DNA of 49,706 bases from Salinivirgaceae bacterium (GTDB lineage Bacteria; Bacteroidota; Bacteroidia; Bacteroidales; SZUA-534), in assembly GCA_017551905.1 (NCBI GenBank), contig JAFZKK010000092.1:1-49706 (forward strand), given 5' to 3'. The notes below the pieces were generated by a model. That model saw nothing but the letters and a program-made list of their open reading frames with translations. It searched no databases and had not been told where the DNA came from. Positions 1 through 9,010 of this stretch are shown here, in pieces. The position numbers and the translations under genes are program-made. Positions within the stretch are counted from its first letter, which is position 1. Each line of letters begins with the position of its first letter.

Positions 1-721
1 CGCCATGGTACAAATGTTTGTCCTTTTCATTTACCATCATCAGTCCACCGTTTTTGTCAAGTTTGTATTGGTTTTTCCCTTGGAAATATTCTGAGTTTTT
101 TAATCTGTCAAGTTGTTCCATTTCCTTTTCCATGCGAGCTATCATTGCTTTTTGTTCCTTAATGGTGCGCTCGTTGCGGTCAATTACCCAAGCATCGTTG
201 CTGATGTAATCTAGTATTTTGTTCTTCACATCGGCAAGCACACTGTCATAAACGGCATTGAGCATGCGGGCTTCTACGGCAAATCGTCCGGTTAGTCTTT
301 TGTTGAGAATGGTTGTGTCTGTTGTCTCTGTTGCAGAGTATGGCTCAATTTTGTCTTCTATGCCGTCTCTGTTATAATCGAGCAGATAGCAACCATGGAT
401 TGACAATATGTTGTCATCATTATTATAATTGGTGTAATTCCAATTGTTTATCAAGTTTATAACATCTTTAGCGTTTACGCGGCGTGTTTCCACAATCATA
501 CGGCAAGTGTATTGTTTTGTGCTGGTTTTGTGAGATAATAATGAGGTTATCACAATTATGGCCAAAAGCAGCAGATACCAATACCTGTTGCGGACAAAAA
601 AGTATAGAACGGTTTTGAATACTTTTTCAATCAAGTTTCCAGTCCAGCGGCAGGCACGTCCAATTAAATCAATTAAGTCGATTTCCTGTTCCTGTGGTTC
701 GTTTTGAAGTTCGTTTGCCAT
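1..721 (-). CDS. Single-pass membrane protein with coiled coil, C-terminus cut off (Wzz-like layout)
   Basis: The start codon is at 721-719 and the frame stays open to the window edge, giving 240 residues with no stop. The N-terminus is acidic and contains an EIDLIDL stretch. One hydrophobic segment follows at about residues 45-62 (YWYLLLLAIIVITSLL). The rest looks extracytoplasmic, with a Glu/Lys/Met-rich coiled coil at about 195-225. An EIDLIDL-like start followed by a transmembrane helix and coiled coil is the layout of chain-length-determinant (Wzz-like) proteins in Bacteroidetes, but their second helix would lie beyond the window, so this remains a suggestion. It is the downstream partner of the SirB1-like gene, whose stop is only 7 nt upstream of this start. 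Confidence 0.6.
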   Translation of the reverse strand, partial: MANELQNEPQEQEIDLIDLIGRACRWTGNLIEKVFKTVLYFFVRNRYWYLLLLAIIVITSLLSHKTSTKQYTCRMIVETRRVNAKDVINLINNWNYTNYNNDDNILSIHGCYLLDYNRDGIEDKIEPYSATETTDTTILNKRLTGRFAVEARMLNAVYDSVLADVKNKILDYISNDAWVIDRNERTIKEQKAMIARMEKEMEQLDRLKNSEYFQGKNQYKLDKNGGLMMVNEKDKHLYHG

Positions 722-728
722 TTTAAGT

Positions 729-1583
729 CTATTGTTTATTTGTTAGAATTTCAATTATTTGCATACACGTTTGTTCACGCTCGTCGCGGAGCCGGGCAAA
801 ATGTGCGGCCAGCAAAGATAGCAAATATACTATTGCTTTCAAGTTGCTGCAGGGTTTATAATAACTTGTTTTCGGGTCGATGTTGCTACTTCGCAGATAG
901 TCGGTTATCTCGCTACTGCCGTAGGCTTGTCCGCGGGTGCGCACATCGATGTAGAACATCACATTGTTTTCAAACTCATCGGTTTCAAGCTCATCTACAT
1001 AACATAACGTCAGGCTGTGGGGCAGGGCGACGCAATATACCGGCAATCCAAGCGATTGTGCCACAATAGCGTATAAAACAGCCATAGTGCTTGTTCCGGC
1101 TTTGCTGGTGTTTAGTAGTGTGCTTAGAAAATACGACTGTGTTGTTTGCTCGTCGCCAACGGCAAAGCGGTTTATGTTGAACATAAAGTGGTTAATGATA
1201 CGCACTTTCTCCAGCGCCGTCAGATTATCGTTCAACTCGGTCCAAATCGGTGTCTTGATGCTGTTAATTCTACTGTTGAGCGACTGCGGACTGACATTCG
1301 GAAATAAAATCTGGTTGTAAATGGCGGCGCCGGCCAATAGGTCACGGGCACCCGATTTGCGCCACTCGCGCGCTTCGTCACAGATACGGCGGACACGAAT
1401 TGCACTTATGGTGTCTGCCAGTATTTTCGATATGCGTTTGTCGTCGCAGTGCTGCCAAGCGCGCTCAAGCATTGGCAGAACGTCGCTTCCCATCTTACCA
1501 AGTTCGGCAGTAACGGCTGCGTTCACGGTCTCGTCGGGGTCGTCGAGCAACGAAAGCAATGTGTCGAATTCCGTTTGTGTCAT
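729..1583 (-). CDS. SirB1-like transglutaminase-fold protein with N-terminal HEAT-like helices
   Basis: A 284-residue protein. Residues 1-45 resemble one HEAT-type helical pair (DPDETVNAAVTAELGKMG). The core at about 125-215 matches the SirB1/Transglut_core2 pattern: a conserved FN-NRF segment, a G-T/S stretch followed by an LGLPVYCVALPHS motif, then a conserved acidic/Tyr-rich C-terminal part. Members usually lack the catalytic Cys of true transglutaminases, and no Cys is visible at that place here, so an enzymatic role is doubtful. No signal peptide is seen, so it is probably cytosolic. It lies 7 nt upstream of the membrane protein gene and likely forms a pair with it. Confidence 0.7.
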   Translation of the reverse strand: MTQTEFDTLLSLLDDPDETVNAAVTAELGKMGSDVLPMLERAWQHCDDKRISKILADTISAIRVRRICDEAREWRKSGARDLLAGAAIYNQILFPNVSPQSLNSRINSIKTPIWTELNDNLTALEKVRIINHFMFNINRFAVGDEQTTQSYFLSTLLNTSKAGTSTMAVLYAIVAQSLGLPVYCVALPHSLTLCYVDELETDEFENNVMFYIDVRTRGQAYGSSEITDYLRSSNIDPKTSYYKPCSNLKAIVYLLSLLAAHFARLRDEREQTCMQIIEILTNKQ

Positions 1584-1633
1584 CTTCTTTTTAGTGAAAT
1601 GTTGAATCGGCTAATCGAGCTTAAAACTTTGAA

Positions 1634-1654
1634 AACTTATAACTTATAACTTAT
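1634..1654. repeat. Heptanucleotide array, 3 perfect copies
   Basis: Three head-to-tail copies of AACTTAT (+ strand), with a degenerate half copy on each side. The array starts 6 nt beyond the stop codon of the nucleoside phosphorylase gene (stop at 1661-1663). It is one of several short-period arrays at gene 3' ends in this window. Confidence 0.8.
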
Positions 1655-1660
1655 AACCAC

Positions 1661-2542
1661 TTATGCCTTTCCGCTTATCCTGTCAAGTACAGTCTCAATC
1701 AGGTTTTCAATTGAGTTTTTGTAGCCTGTGGTGGCGGCTTTGCTGAGCCGGTTGGCGATGATGCTGCATACGGTAACGGTGTTGTGGCCAAGCAATGCGC
1801 CCAGTCCGTAAATGGCCGAGCACTCCATTTCGTAGTTGGTTATTTTATGGCCTTCGTACTCAAATGCGGTAATCTTGTCGTTGATGTCGGCGTCTTGCAG
1901 CGGCAGGCGCAGCACGCGGCCTTGCGGTCCGTAGAATCCCGGGGCCGAAATTGTCATTCCGTGGCGCATGTCGAAGCCGATGCGGTCAATCAAATCGCCC
2001 GAGCAACGCACAAAATAAGGCGAGGTGAGTAGCGGATTCCAGTTCATGTGTTGCTTGAACGCCGCTTCAATGCGGGCGTCGCTCACTTTCGGACGGTCGC
2101 GGTAGAAGTTCAGCATGCCGTCGAAACCGATTGCCATTTCTGATATCACCGGCGTCCCGACGGGAATGTCGGCCTGCAATGCGCCCGAGGTGCCAATGCG
2201 AATCAGATTCAGCTTGCGTTTCTGTTCCTTTATGGTGCGTGTTTTTAAATCGATGTTGACAGCCGCATCAAGCTCATTTACAACAATATCGATATTGTCA
2301 GTGCCGATGCCGGTTGATGTAACTGTAACACGCTGTCCGTTGTAAAGACCTGTGAATGTGCGGAATTCGCGGTTCTGCGCAGTCACTTCTATCTTCGAGA
2401 AGAAACTTGAAACAAGCGCGGCACGGTCAGGGTCGCCTACAAGTATCACATAATCAGCAATATCCTCAGGATGAAGATGCAAGTGGAAAACTGAACCGTC
2501 GTTGTTCAGTATCAATTCGGAGTCTGGAATGAAAGTTGCCAT
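1661..2542 (-). CDS. Nucleoside phosphorylase, uridine phosphorylase-like
   Basis: A 293-residue cytosolic enzyme of the PNP/UDP phosphorylase family, which splits nucleosides with phosphate to free base and ribose-1-phosphate in salvage. Visible signatures are the phosphate-binding VGDPDRA motif (about residues 36-42), a G-GTDN-D segment (about 78-84), an IRIGTSGALQ segment (about 113-122), and the substrate-site YEMECSAIYGLG (about 237-248). The length is slightly above the 250 residues of E. coli Udp, because of an N-terminal extension of about 20 residues typical of Bacteroidetes versions. Uridine is the best guess for substrate; purine specificity cannot be excluded. It is divergent from the universal stress gene, and the 60-bp gap carries promoters for both. 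Confidence 0.85.
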   Translation of the reverse strand: MATFIPDSELILNNDGSVFHLHLHPEDIADYVILVGDPDRAALVSSFFSKIEVTAQNREFRTFTGLYNGQRVTVTSTGIGTDNIDIVVNELDAAVNIDLKTRTIKEQKRKLNLIRIGTSGALQADIPVGTPVISEMAIGFDGMLNFYRDRPKVSDARIEAAFKQHMNWNPLLTSPYFVRCSGDLIDRIGFDMRHGMTISAPGFYGPQGRVLRLPLQDADINDKITAFEYEGHKITNYEMECSAIYGLGALLGHNTVTVCSIIANRLSKAATTGYKNSIENLIETVLDRISGKA

Positions 2543-2545
2543 AAT

Positions 2546-2579
2546 TTTGTTGCAAAAAATCTTATTAGTAATAAATTTG
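2546..2579 (+). promoter_or_regulatory. Bacteroidetes-type promoter for the universal stress gene
   Basis: A perfect -7 element TAAATTTG lies at 2572-2579. It is preceded by TTTGTTG at 2546-2552, giving a 19-nt spacer from the TTG. The predicted transcript starts near 2586, about 17 nt before the ATG. Confidence 0.55.
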
Positions 2580-2586
2580 TAGTAAT

Positions 2587-2615
2587 CAAAAATACAAAAA
2601 AAATGGAAGCATCAA
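2587..2615 (-). promoter_or_regulatory. Bacteroidetes-type promoter for the nucleoside phosphorylase gene
   Basis: A perfect TAnnTTTG element (TATTTTTG, minus strand) lies at 2594-2587, with a TTG at 2615-2613 and an 18-nt spacer. It overlaps the start of the divergent stress gene, so the two promoters could interfere. Confidence 0.45.
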
Positions 2616-3478
2616 TCAGCCATTTGCTTGTACCTGTTGATTATTCCGACAAGTCGGTTTTCGGGCTAAAATACGCGGCCCGGCTCAACAAGGTGCTTAA
2701 CGGACGAATCACCGTCCTGAATGTTATTAAAGGTGTCGACCCAATATGGTCGGAATTTTTTTCTGAAGCGGAGCGCGAGTTGCTACTCAAACGTCTGGAG
2801 GAACACATGCGTAAGTTTGTGCATCAGCACACAGCCCTCGACGATTCGGCTTTCGACTGCCTTATCGCTCGCGGCAAACTTTGCGACACCATAATGCTGA
2901 CAGCCGAACAACTTGGCGCAAGCGCAATAGTCATGGGCACCAGCCGCGCCGACAACATCAAGAAGAAGATAATCGGCACTAACGCCCTGCGAATTGTGTC
3001 GGAGGCCAAATGTCCGGTAATCACTATCAAGTCGGAGCCTGCCGACGGCGATATCAAACGCATCATTCTGCCAATGGATATATCGAAGGAGTCGCGCGAG
3101 AAAACCGTTGACGCTGTGGCAATTGCAAAGAAATTGAACGCTGAGATTCTTGTCGTTTCGGCTTACACAATAAACGATGAACTTGTGCTGAAGAATCTGA
3201 CAAATCATCAGAATCAGGTTGTCAAATATATTGCCGACCGCGGCGTAAAATGCTCAGGTACAATGCTTGCCGTCGACGACCAAGTGGAGGGCGTCCTCAA
3301 TTTCATCGACAAAAACAAAGGCGATTTGGTTATCATCACCACTCACCAGCAATTCGAGACGGTATCGTCGTTCTTGGGTTCGTTTGCCAAGAGCATGGTT
3401 AGCGCGTCGAAAGTGCCGGTGATGAGTATAGTGCCGCGCAACGCTTACTATGTGGTGTTCAAACTTCCGGCTTCGTAA
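2603..3478 (+). CDS. Tandem universal stress protein (two UspA domains)
   Basis: A 291-residue protein with two consecutive UspA folds. Domain 1 (about 1-145) opens with HLLVPVDYSDKS and has the nucleotide-loop motif VMGTSRAD, ending CPVITI. Domain 2 (about 150-285) opens with RIILPMDIS, has a degenerate loop (VIITTHQQFE) and ends VPVMSIVP. In the family the G-2x-G-9x-G(S/T) loop binds ATP. Domain 1 keeps only part of it and domain 2 less, so nucleotide binding is uncertain. It is cytosolic. The gene stands alone with its own promoter and a terminator 30 nt after the stop. Confidence 0.85.
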   Translation: MEASISHLLVPVDYSDKSVFGLKYAARLNKVLNGRITVLNVIKGVDPIWSEFFSEAERELLLKRLEEHMRKFVHQHTALDDSAFDCLIARGKLCDTIMLTAEQLGASAIVMGTSRADNIKKKIIGTNALRIVSEAKCPVITIKSEPADGDIKRIILPMDISKESREKTVDAVAIAKKLNAEILVVSAYTINDELVLKNLTNHQNQVVKYIADRGVKCSGTMLAVDDQVEGVLNFIDKNKGDLVIITTHQQFETVSSFLGSFAKSMVSASKVPVMSIVPRNAYYVVFKLPAS

Positions 3479-3508
3479 GTATTGTTTTCATAATTATTTG
3501 ATAGGGAG

Positions 3509-3539
3509 AAGGTCTTGCGTTTCGGCGTAAGGCCTTTTT
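3509..3539 (+). terminator. Rho-independent terminator after the stress gene
   Basis: An 11-bp stem with two G-U pairs is formed by AAGGTCTTGCG (3509-3519) and CGTAAGGCCTT (3526-3536), followed by a T tract to 3539. Confidence 0.7.
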
Positions 3540-3551
3540 CATTGGTAAGTG

Positions 3552-4037
3552 TCAGTCTGTCCGTCTGACCAATTTGCCGTCAACAAAATCGAAACGTTTT
3601 TTCTTAACCCATTTCTTGGCAATGCGGCGGAATTCGTCGGCGCGGAAGGCGGTCCACATATGCTCAAGGCGCAGTTCACGCACCACATTGTCGAATGAGG
3701 CGAACTCCTGTTGCTGGATTATTGAGAAACGAAGGTGCCCGGCGGTGTTTTTGTCGGGTTGCATCTCGGCAAAGTTCATCATAACCTGCCGTTTGACATC
3801 GTCGCTTGGGTTGTCGATGCGTTCCAACTGATGATTTTTGACAATGTCAATCATCTCTTTCTCCCATTGAACATCAGACTTTTTGTTCTCGTCAAGCTCG
3901 AAAATGTAGTCCTCAATCATCACCACGGTTTGGTCGGTGTAGTCGATATACCAGCCGGCCGAAAATTCGTTAATGTAGTGCTCCATGGCGTTGCCAACGG
4001 CGGCAATAAGTTCGTCTTTGTTGGTTATGACGTTCAT
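3552..4037 (-). CDS. UPF0158-like protein coupled to uvrA
   Basis: A 161-residue acidic cytosolic protein starting [14 protein letters not shown]. The C-terminal half (about residues 95-150) carries the UPF0158 pattern: an F-E-x-Q/D region, a short helix, then F-VV-E-LR-EHMWTAFRADEFRRIAKKWV. The family is found next to varied genes and its function is not known. The start is taken at 4037 because its ATG overlaps the uvrA stop as ATGA, which implies translational coupling. The frame stays open upstream inside uvrA, but that extension is only a shadow of uvrA. Coupling hints at a link to nucleotide excision repair; nothing in the sequence proves it. Confidence 0.65.
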   Translation of the reverse strand: MNVITNKDELIAAVGNAMEHYINEFSAGWYIDYTDQTVVMIEDYIFELDENKKSDVQWEKEMIDIVKNHQLERIDNPSDDVKRQVMMNFAEMQPDKNTAGHLRFSIIQQQEFASFDNVVRELRLEHMWTAFRADEFRRIAKKWVKKKRFDFVDGKLVRRTD

Positions 4038-6829
4038 TTTCTGTTGGTTGCTTTTAGTTTCTCTTTCAGATATTTGCCCGTGTACGACTCTTTGCAATTG
4101 GCGATTTCCTCGGGCGTTCCTGCGCAGACAAGATTTCCGCCAGCGTTTCCGCCGTCGGGGCCAAGGTCGATAACCCAATCGGCGCATTTTATCACCTCCA
4201 GATTGTGCTCGATAATCAGCACTGTGTTGCCGCGGTCGACAAGGGCGTTGAACGAGCTCATCAGCTTGTTGATGTCGTGGAAATGCAGACCGGTTGTTGG
4301 CTCGTCGAAGATGAACAGGGTAGGAGTGCCGGACTCTTCCGCACTCAGGAACGACGCTAATTTGACACGCTGGCTCTCGCCGCCGCTCAACGTGCTCGAC
4401 GACTGACCGAGTTTGACATAACCCAATCCCACATCGACCAAAGGCTGGAGACGCGCCACAATGCGTTTGCAAGTGCTGTTGTCAGCGTCTTCTTTAAAGA
4501 ACTCAACAGCCTCGTTCACAGTCATATTCAGCACATCGTTGATGTTTTTGCCGCGATAGCGGATGTCGAGCACAATGGGCTTGAACCGTTGGCCATGGCA
4601 GCTTTCGCACACAAGCTCAACATCGGCCATAAACTGCATTTCAATCTTGATTTTGCCTTCGCCGTGGCACTCCTCGCAGCGCCCGCCTTCTACGTTGAAC
4701 GAGAAGAACGACGGCGTCAGATTTTGCTGTTTGGCGCCCTGTTGCTCCGCAAAAAGCTTGCGGATTTCGTCGAAGGCTTTTATGTACGACGCCGGATTTG
4801 AGCGTGTCGATTTTCCGATAGGGTTCTGGTCAATATACTCCACGCGCTTTAGGCACTTCAGGTCGCCTGATAGCTGCCGGAAACTGCCTGTCCGCTGGTC
4901 GCTTTGCTCGCCGTAATATTTTTGCAGAGCGTTGTAGAGAATCTTGTTTACCAATGTCGATTTTCCGCTACCAGACACGCCTGTCACAACCGTAATCACA
5001 TTCAGCGGAAACTTCACATCGATGTTTTTCAGGTTGTTCTCGCACGCGCCTTCTATTTTAATATAGTTGCGCCACGGGCGGCGATATTCGGGCACGGCTA
5101 TCTCCATTTTGCCCGTAAGATATTGAGCTGTAAGACTTTTAGTGCTGGTTTTAAGCTGTTCGTGATTGCCTTGGAAAACCACTTCGCCGCCAAGTCGCCC
5201 GGCCAGCGGACCAATGTCGATAATCTCGTCGGCGGCACGGATTATGTCCTCGTCGTGCTCCACCACAACCACCGTGTTGCCGATGCGTTGCAGGTTGCGT
5301 AACACTTTGATTAGCAATGCGGTGTCTTTAGAGTGCAGACCGATGCTCGGTTCGTCGAGAATGTAGAGCGAGCCGACAAGGCTACTGCCAAGCGATGTGG
5401 CAAGGTTGATTCGCTGGCTCTCGCCGCCGCTTAATGTCGATGACAAACGGTTGAGTGTCAGGTAGCTTAGCCCCACATCTTTCAGAAAGCCGATGCGGTT
5501 GCGTATTTCGACAAGCAAGCGGCTGGCCACCTTGCTGTCGTGCTCGTCAAGTTTCATATTTTCGACAGTGCCGCTCAGTTCGCCAATCGGCATATTTATC
5601 AAATCCACAATCGAATAGCCGTCAATTTTGACATATTCAGCGTCTTTTTTCAAGCGCGAGCCACGGCAGGTGGGGCAGACGGTGCGTCCGCGGAAACGGG
5701 CCATCATCACCCTATATTGAATCTTGTATGAGTTCTGTTCAACGTAATCGAAAAAGTCGTTGATGCCCTTGAAGTAACGATTGCCCGTCCAAAGCAGATT
5801 ATATTGACTTTCAGACAGTTCGTTTATCGGTTTGTAAATCGGGAAGTCGAATTTTTCGGCATTGAAAATCAGTTGGTTGAGCCATTCCTGTCCTTTCTCG
5901 CCACGCCAGCAGGCAATTGCGCCTTCGTAAACGGTCAGGCTTTTGTTCGGAATAACAAGGTCGGGGTCGATGCCGATGGTGTTGCCAAATCCGCCGCAAG
6001 TGGGGCAGGCACCAAGTGGCGTGTTGAAGCTGAACATGTGCTCCGTCGGTTCCATAAATGTCATGCCGTCGGCCTCAAAGCGGCTCGAGAACTCATGTGT
6101 AATGGTTTCGCCGCCGCGCAGAATTTTGACAATGCAGATGCCGTGGCCTTCGAAAAAGGCGGTCTGCACCGAGTCAGCTATGCGGCTCAGGTTGTCGCGT
6201 TCGGTGTTGACAACAATGCGGTCGACAACGATGTTCAGCTGTTTGTAGTCGCCGCCGGCATAATCGTCTATGTTGATTATCTCGCCATCGGCCTCAAAAC
6301 GGCTGAATCCCTGTTGTTTAAGTATGTCGAGCGCTTTTGACAATGTGTGCTTGCCGGTGTTGAGCGGCGCCAGAATTATCGCTTTGGTGTTCTCGGGGTA
6401 CGACGATATTAAATCGACAACATCTTGCACCGAGTGCTTTTTCACCTGTTTCCCCGATACGGGCGAGTATGTCTTGCCAATTCGGGCGAAGAGCAGTTTC
6501 AGATAGTCGTAAATCTCTGTCGATGTGCCGACTGTGGAGCGTGGGTTACGGCTGCATACCTTCTGTTCAATGGCAATGGCGGGCGGTATACCTTTAATAT
6601 AATCGGTCTCGGGCTTGTTGATGCGGCCCAAAAATTGCCGCGCGTATGCCGACAAGCTCTCAACGTAGCGCCTTTGTCCTTCGGCGTAGAGCGTGTCGAA
6701 AGCCAGCGACGACTTGCCGCTGCCCGACAGTCCGGTAATGACAATCAGCTTGTTACGCTCAATTTTGAGGTCGATATTCTTCAGATTGTTTACCCGCGCG
6801 CCTTTTATTTCGATATACTGATTATTCAT
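4034..6829 (-). CDS. uvrA: Excinuclease ABC subunit A
   Basis: A 931-residue cytosolic ABC-type ATPase that finds DNA lesions with UvrB in nucleotide excision repair. Domain order is standard. Walker A1 is GLSGSGKSS (about 33-41). A first zinc module is at C-PTC near 275 (CPTCGGFG), with [11 protein letters not shown] near 400. Signature 1 is LSGGESQR (about 475). Walker A2 is GVSGSGKST (about 626). The second zinc finger is CEECHGEG...CESCHG (about 720-750), and signature 2 is LSGGESQR (about 815). Length is normal for UvrA. The stop overlaps the downstream UPF0158-like start. A TATCTTTG promoter element lies about 65 nt upstream. Confidence 0.97.
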   Translation of the reverse strand: MNNQYIEIKGARVNNLKNIDLKIERNKLIVITGLSGSGKSSLAFDTLYAEGQRRYVESLSAYARQFLGRINKPETDYIKGIPPAIAIEQKVCSRNPRSTVGTSTEIYDYLKLLFARIGKTYSPVSGKQVKKHSVQDVVDLISSYPENTKAIILAPLNTGKHTLSKALDILKQQGFSRFEADGEIINIDDYAGGDYKQLNIVVDRIVVNTERDNLSRIADSVQTAFFEGHGICIVKILRGGETITHEFSSRFEADGMTFMEPTEHMFSFNTPLGACPTCGGFGNTIGIDPDLVIPNKSLTVYEGAIACWRGEKGQEWLNQLIFNAEKFDFPIYKPINELSESQYNLLWTGNRYFKGINDFFDYVEQNSYKIQYRVMMARFRGRTVCPTCRGSRLKKDAEYVKIDGYSIVDLINMPIGELSGTVENMKLDEHDSKVASRLLVEIRNRIGFLKDVGLSYLTLNRLSSTLSGGESQRINLATSLGSSLVGSLYILDEPSIGLHSKDTALLIKVLRNLQRIGNTVVVVEHDEDIIRAADEIIDIGPLAGRLGGEVVFQGNHEQLKTSTKSLTAQYLTGKMEIAVPEYRRPWRNYIKIEGACENNLKNIDVKFPLNVITVVTGVSGSGKSTLVNKILYNALQKYYGEQSDQRTGSFRQLSGDLKCLKRVEYIDQNPIGKSTRSNPASYIKAFDEIRKLFAEQQGAKQQNLTPSFFSFNVEGGRCEECHGEGKIKIEMQFMADVELVCESCHGQRFKPIVLDIRYRGKNINDVLNMTVNEAVEFFKEDADNSTCKRIVARLQPLVDVGLGYVKLGQSSSTLSGGESQRVKLASFLSAEESGTPTLFIFDEPTTGLHFHDINKLMSSFNALVDRGNTVLIIEHNLEVIKCADWVIDLGPDGGNAGGNLVCAGTPEEIANCKESYTGKYLKEKLKATNRK

Positions 6830-6894
6830 ATTTACCTGTCTGTCAATCTGTTGTCATTGTGTGCTTTTCGCCTTCCATCAAATATTAAGGTTGG

Positions 6895-6902
6895 CAAAGA
6901 TA
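6895..6902 (-). promoter_or_regulatory. Probable -7 element of uvrA
   Basis: A perfect TAnnTTTG match (TATCTTTG on the minus strand) lies 66 nt upstream of the uvrA ATG. No convincing -33 TTTG is present, so the call is moderate. No LexA-like palindrome was noticed nearby. Confidence 0.4.
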
Positions 6903-7001
6903 GCTTTTGTAAGCCTGAAAAATCGTTTAAAGCCGTAAAAAAGCGTTTGACGTTCTAAAAAAGGCTGTTGGTAAAAAGCAAAAGTTAAAAATATGTTAAT
7001 G

Positions 7002-7033
7002 TTGCGTCGGCATATCTAAAATTCCTATATTTG
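7002..7033 (+). promoter_or_regulatory. Promoter of the ECF sigma factor cluster
   Basis: TTG at 7002-7004, a 21-nt spacer, then a perfect -7 element TATATTTG at 7026-7033. The leader would be about 80 nt. It contains two AGGAGG sequences: 7065-7071 with no start codon after it, and 7109-7115 five nt before the sigma factor ATG. Strong SDs are rare in Bacteroidetes. Confidence 0.55.
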
Positions 7034-7119
7034 CCATCATCAAAACTAAAAACGCTAATTAAATAGGAGGAACGCTTATCGACAAATAATTACTCTAAAA
7101 ACTTAAAAAGGAGGTAGTT

Positions 7120-7713
7120 ATGGAACTTCATAATCGGACCGATTGTGAATTGGTTAAGCAGTACATTAGCGGAGAATTCCAATGTCTTGAAGAGCTTATT
7201 AATCGTTATAAGAACCGCGTGTTCTCATATATTGTTATGGTTGTCAAGAACCGCGAGCTGGCCGAAGACATTTTCCAGGATACTTTTGTTAAGGTTGTCC
7301 GCTCGCTCGACAGCGGCAGTTATAAAGACGACGGGCGTTTTGGCCCTTGGGTTATGCGCATAGCCCACAATCTGATTATCGACTATTACCGCCGCAGCAA
7401 GCATCTTCCAACTGTGTCGGGTGACGACGAGGAGAAGAACATTTTCAACACCATAGGTATTTTCGACAGGAATGTCGAGGATGATTACGAACAGCAGCAG
7501 CGCCATTCCGATTTGCGCAAGTGCATCGAGAATCTGCCTGCCGAGCAATGCGCCGTTGTCAAATACCGATATGTTTATGATATGAGTTTCAAAGAGATAG
7601 CCGACCTTACGGGAGTCAGCATCAATACCGCTTTGGGACGCATGCGCTACGCTTTGATTAACCTGCGCAAGATGATGAATGTTGAGATTGATGAGCAGGA
7701 GGATTTGTTATAA
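7120..7713 (+). CDS. ECF-type RNA polymerase sigma factor
   Basis: A 197-residue sigma-70 family group 4 factor. Region 2 (about 20-95) has the core-binding and -10 melting segments (RYKNRVFSYIVMVVKNRELAEDIFQDTFVKV, then WVMRIAHNLIIDYYRR). Region 4 (about 135-188) has the helix-turn-helix MSFKEIADLTGVSINTALGRMRYALINLRKMM. It redirects polymerase to a small set of promoters. The start is fixed by AGGAGGT 5 nt upstream. No FecR-like or zinc anti-sigma gene is next to it. Instead an unknown 105-aa gene follows after 12 nt and two lipoproteins after that, which may be its regulon or its regulators. Confidence 0.9.
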   Translation: MELHNRTDCELVKQYISGEFQCLEELINRYKNRVFSYIVMVVKNRELAEDIFQDTFVKVVRSLDSGSYKDDGRFGPWVMRIAHNLIIDYYRRSKHLPTVSGDDEEKNIFNTIGIFDRNVEDDYEQQQRHSDLRKCIENLPAEQCAVVKYRYVYDMSFKEIADLTGVSINTALGRMRYALINLRKMMNVEIDEQEDLL

Positions 7714-7725
7714 AAACCAATTGTT

Positions 7726-8043
7726 ATGGCAACAAAGAAACTTTCAGAAATAGCTGATTTATACTGCATCAGCAAAACAGTGCAACCGCAGATAGGCGAT
7801 GTGGCACTGCACCGTTCGGGCAAAAAAGTGCTGGTTGTGACGGAGGATAATCTGCGCGAGGTGGCATTCAAATCGGTGTCGGTTTTCTTCGGCATTCATC
7901 CAAAATCTGTTTCCAGCGAATCGATTTGCGCCTATCTGCAAAGTCCTGAAGGCCAGGCCGAAATCGAAAAACACCTGACCGGAACCACTATGCGCACGCT
8001 CTGCCTTGTCCAAGCCAATCAGATTGATGTTGAGGTGGAATAG
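7726..8043 (+). CDS. Unknown 105-residue protein downstream of the sigma factor
   Basis: Not recognised. It is a small soluble protein without signal peptide or membrane helix. It begins MATKKLSEIADLYCIS and has a short strand-rich middle (GDVALHRSGKKVLVVTEDNLREVAFKSVSVFFG). A helical part follows (EGQAEIEKHLTGTTMRTL), and it ends in acidic residues. It lies 12 nt after the sigma gene and 17 nt before the first lipoprotein, so co-transcription is likely. That position is where a cytosolic anti-sigma or co-regulator often sits, but no known anti-sigma motif is visible. Confidence 0.6.
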   Translation: MATKKLSEIADLYCISKTVQPQIGDVALHRSGKKVLVVTEDNLREVAFKSVSVFFGIHPKSVSSESICAYLQSPEGQAEIEKHLTGTTMRTLCLVQANQIDVEVE

Positions 8044-8060
8044 CGGGAAACGGAAATGCT

Positions 8061-8969
8061 ATGAAAAAGTTTGTACTTTTTGTGCTGGTTATGGCTTCTA
8101 TGGCCGCCTGTAAGAAAAACGACGAACCGGAAGCAGTTAAGAATGAACAGGAAGTAGTAGACGAACCGGAAGTAACTGAGAATGAACAGGAAGAGACTGG
8201 CAAACCGGAAGTGACTAAAGTTGAATCAAATTGTATTTTCGATTCAAATATTGATGATTTTATTGATAGTCGTAATCCAACGCTTAATATTTACGTTGAT
8301 GGTGTTTTTATAGGAGTTTGGCCTGGCAACAAACTCGACAGCGCTTACGATGGCGCTACTCCTGTTTATGGAAATATAACCGACACAAAAGTCTATGTGA
8401 ACCTAAAACCCGGCAAACATAGTTATCACACAATTTTCTATTCGGGGAAAGTGCTGTCATGTGAATTTCAAACTGTGGAAAAGAAGTTTGTTGTTGAAGA
8501 AACAGGAATAACATCAGTGCTTGTCGATTTTGCATATAATGTGAAGACGACATCCGACACGGTGCTTGACATTTTGGGAGAATATACAATAAAAGTGCCA
8601 GAAGGATACGCCTATTCCACCAATTATGGCGATGAGTCTATTTCGTTTAAAGCATACTCTGATAATGGTAACACTATTGTTTGTACCAGTGATTTATACG
8701 TAACTGATGACACGCTGTATGCGCCCGAAAATGAATATGTAAAAGAATTCAAATTGCCAGGTTCCGATAGTGTAGTTCGCACACAGACATTTCCCAATAT
8801 TGAAATCATTGGCGAAAAAGGGTTACTGTACTACACGTCGGCCAAATATTCATCAGGCTATTTCTTTCTGAAACAAAATGATTGTTACGTGCAGCTTTTT
8901 TCTGTCAATTTTGACATCGCCAATATTTCAGAATTGAAAAGCATCTTATTAACAGTTGAAAAGCAATGA
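8061..8969 (+). CDS. Lipoprotein with acidic N-terminal repeats
   Basis: A 302-residue predicted lipoprotein. The signal peptide MKKFVLFVLVMASMAAC ends in a lipobox with Cys17. Residues 21-53 are a Glu/Pro/Asn linker made of a 13-residue unit (DEPE-x3-NEQE-x2) present twice and partly a third time. The remaining 250 residues are beta-rich, with Tyr, Thr and Asp typical of surface or periplasmic Bacteroidetes lipoproteins; no named domain was recognised. Base composition is more AT-rich than the upstream sigma gene. Its position after the sigma factor suggests membership of the same regulon. Confidence 0.7.
   Translation: MKKFVLFVLVMASMAACKKNDEPEAVKNEQEVVDEPEVTENEQEETGKPEVTKVESNCIFDSNIDDFIDSRNPTLNIYVDGVFIGVWPGNKLDSAYDGATPVYGNITDTKVYVNLKPGKHSYHTIFYSGKVLSCEFQTVEKKFVVEETGITSVLVDFAYNVKTTSDTVLDILGEYTIKVPEGYAYSTNYGDESISFKAYSDNGNTIVCTSDLYVTDDTLYAPENEYVKEFKLPGSDSVVRTQTFPNIEIIGEKGLLYYTSAKYSSGYFFLKQNDCYVQLFSVNFDIANISELKSILLTVEKQ
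8121..8219 (+). repeat. 39-bp in-frame tandem repeat (2.5 copies)
   Basis: Two 13-codon units (8121-8159 and 8160-8198) and a partial third (8199-8219) encode the DEPE/NEQE linker behind the lipobox Cys. The unit is a multiple of three, so copy-number change would only alter linker length. Confidence 0.7.
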
Positions 8970-9010
8970 AGATACTTCAAACTGACAGAATGAATAAGTA
9001 ATTAATAAAT

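Noticed and set aside
3552..4472. 306-residue version of the UPF0158-like protein
   Set aside because: The first 145 residues are an out-of-frame reading of uvrA (Arg/Pro-rich, no domain). The ATG at 4037 with its ATGA overlap is the better start.
5804..6340. 178-residue plus-strand ORF, and other long plus-strand ORFs inside uvrA, trp genes, lepB, the TPR gene and metE
   Set aside because: They are antisense shadows of well-supported genes with strong family motifs; their translations lack domains.
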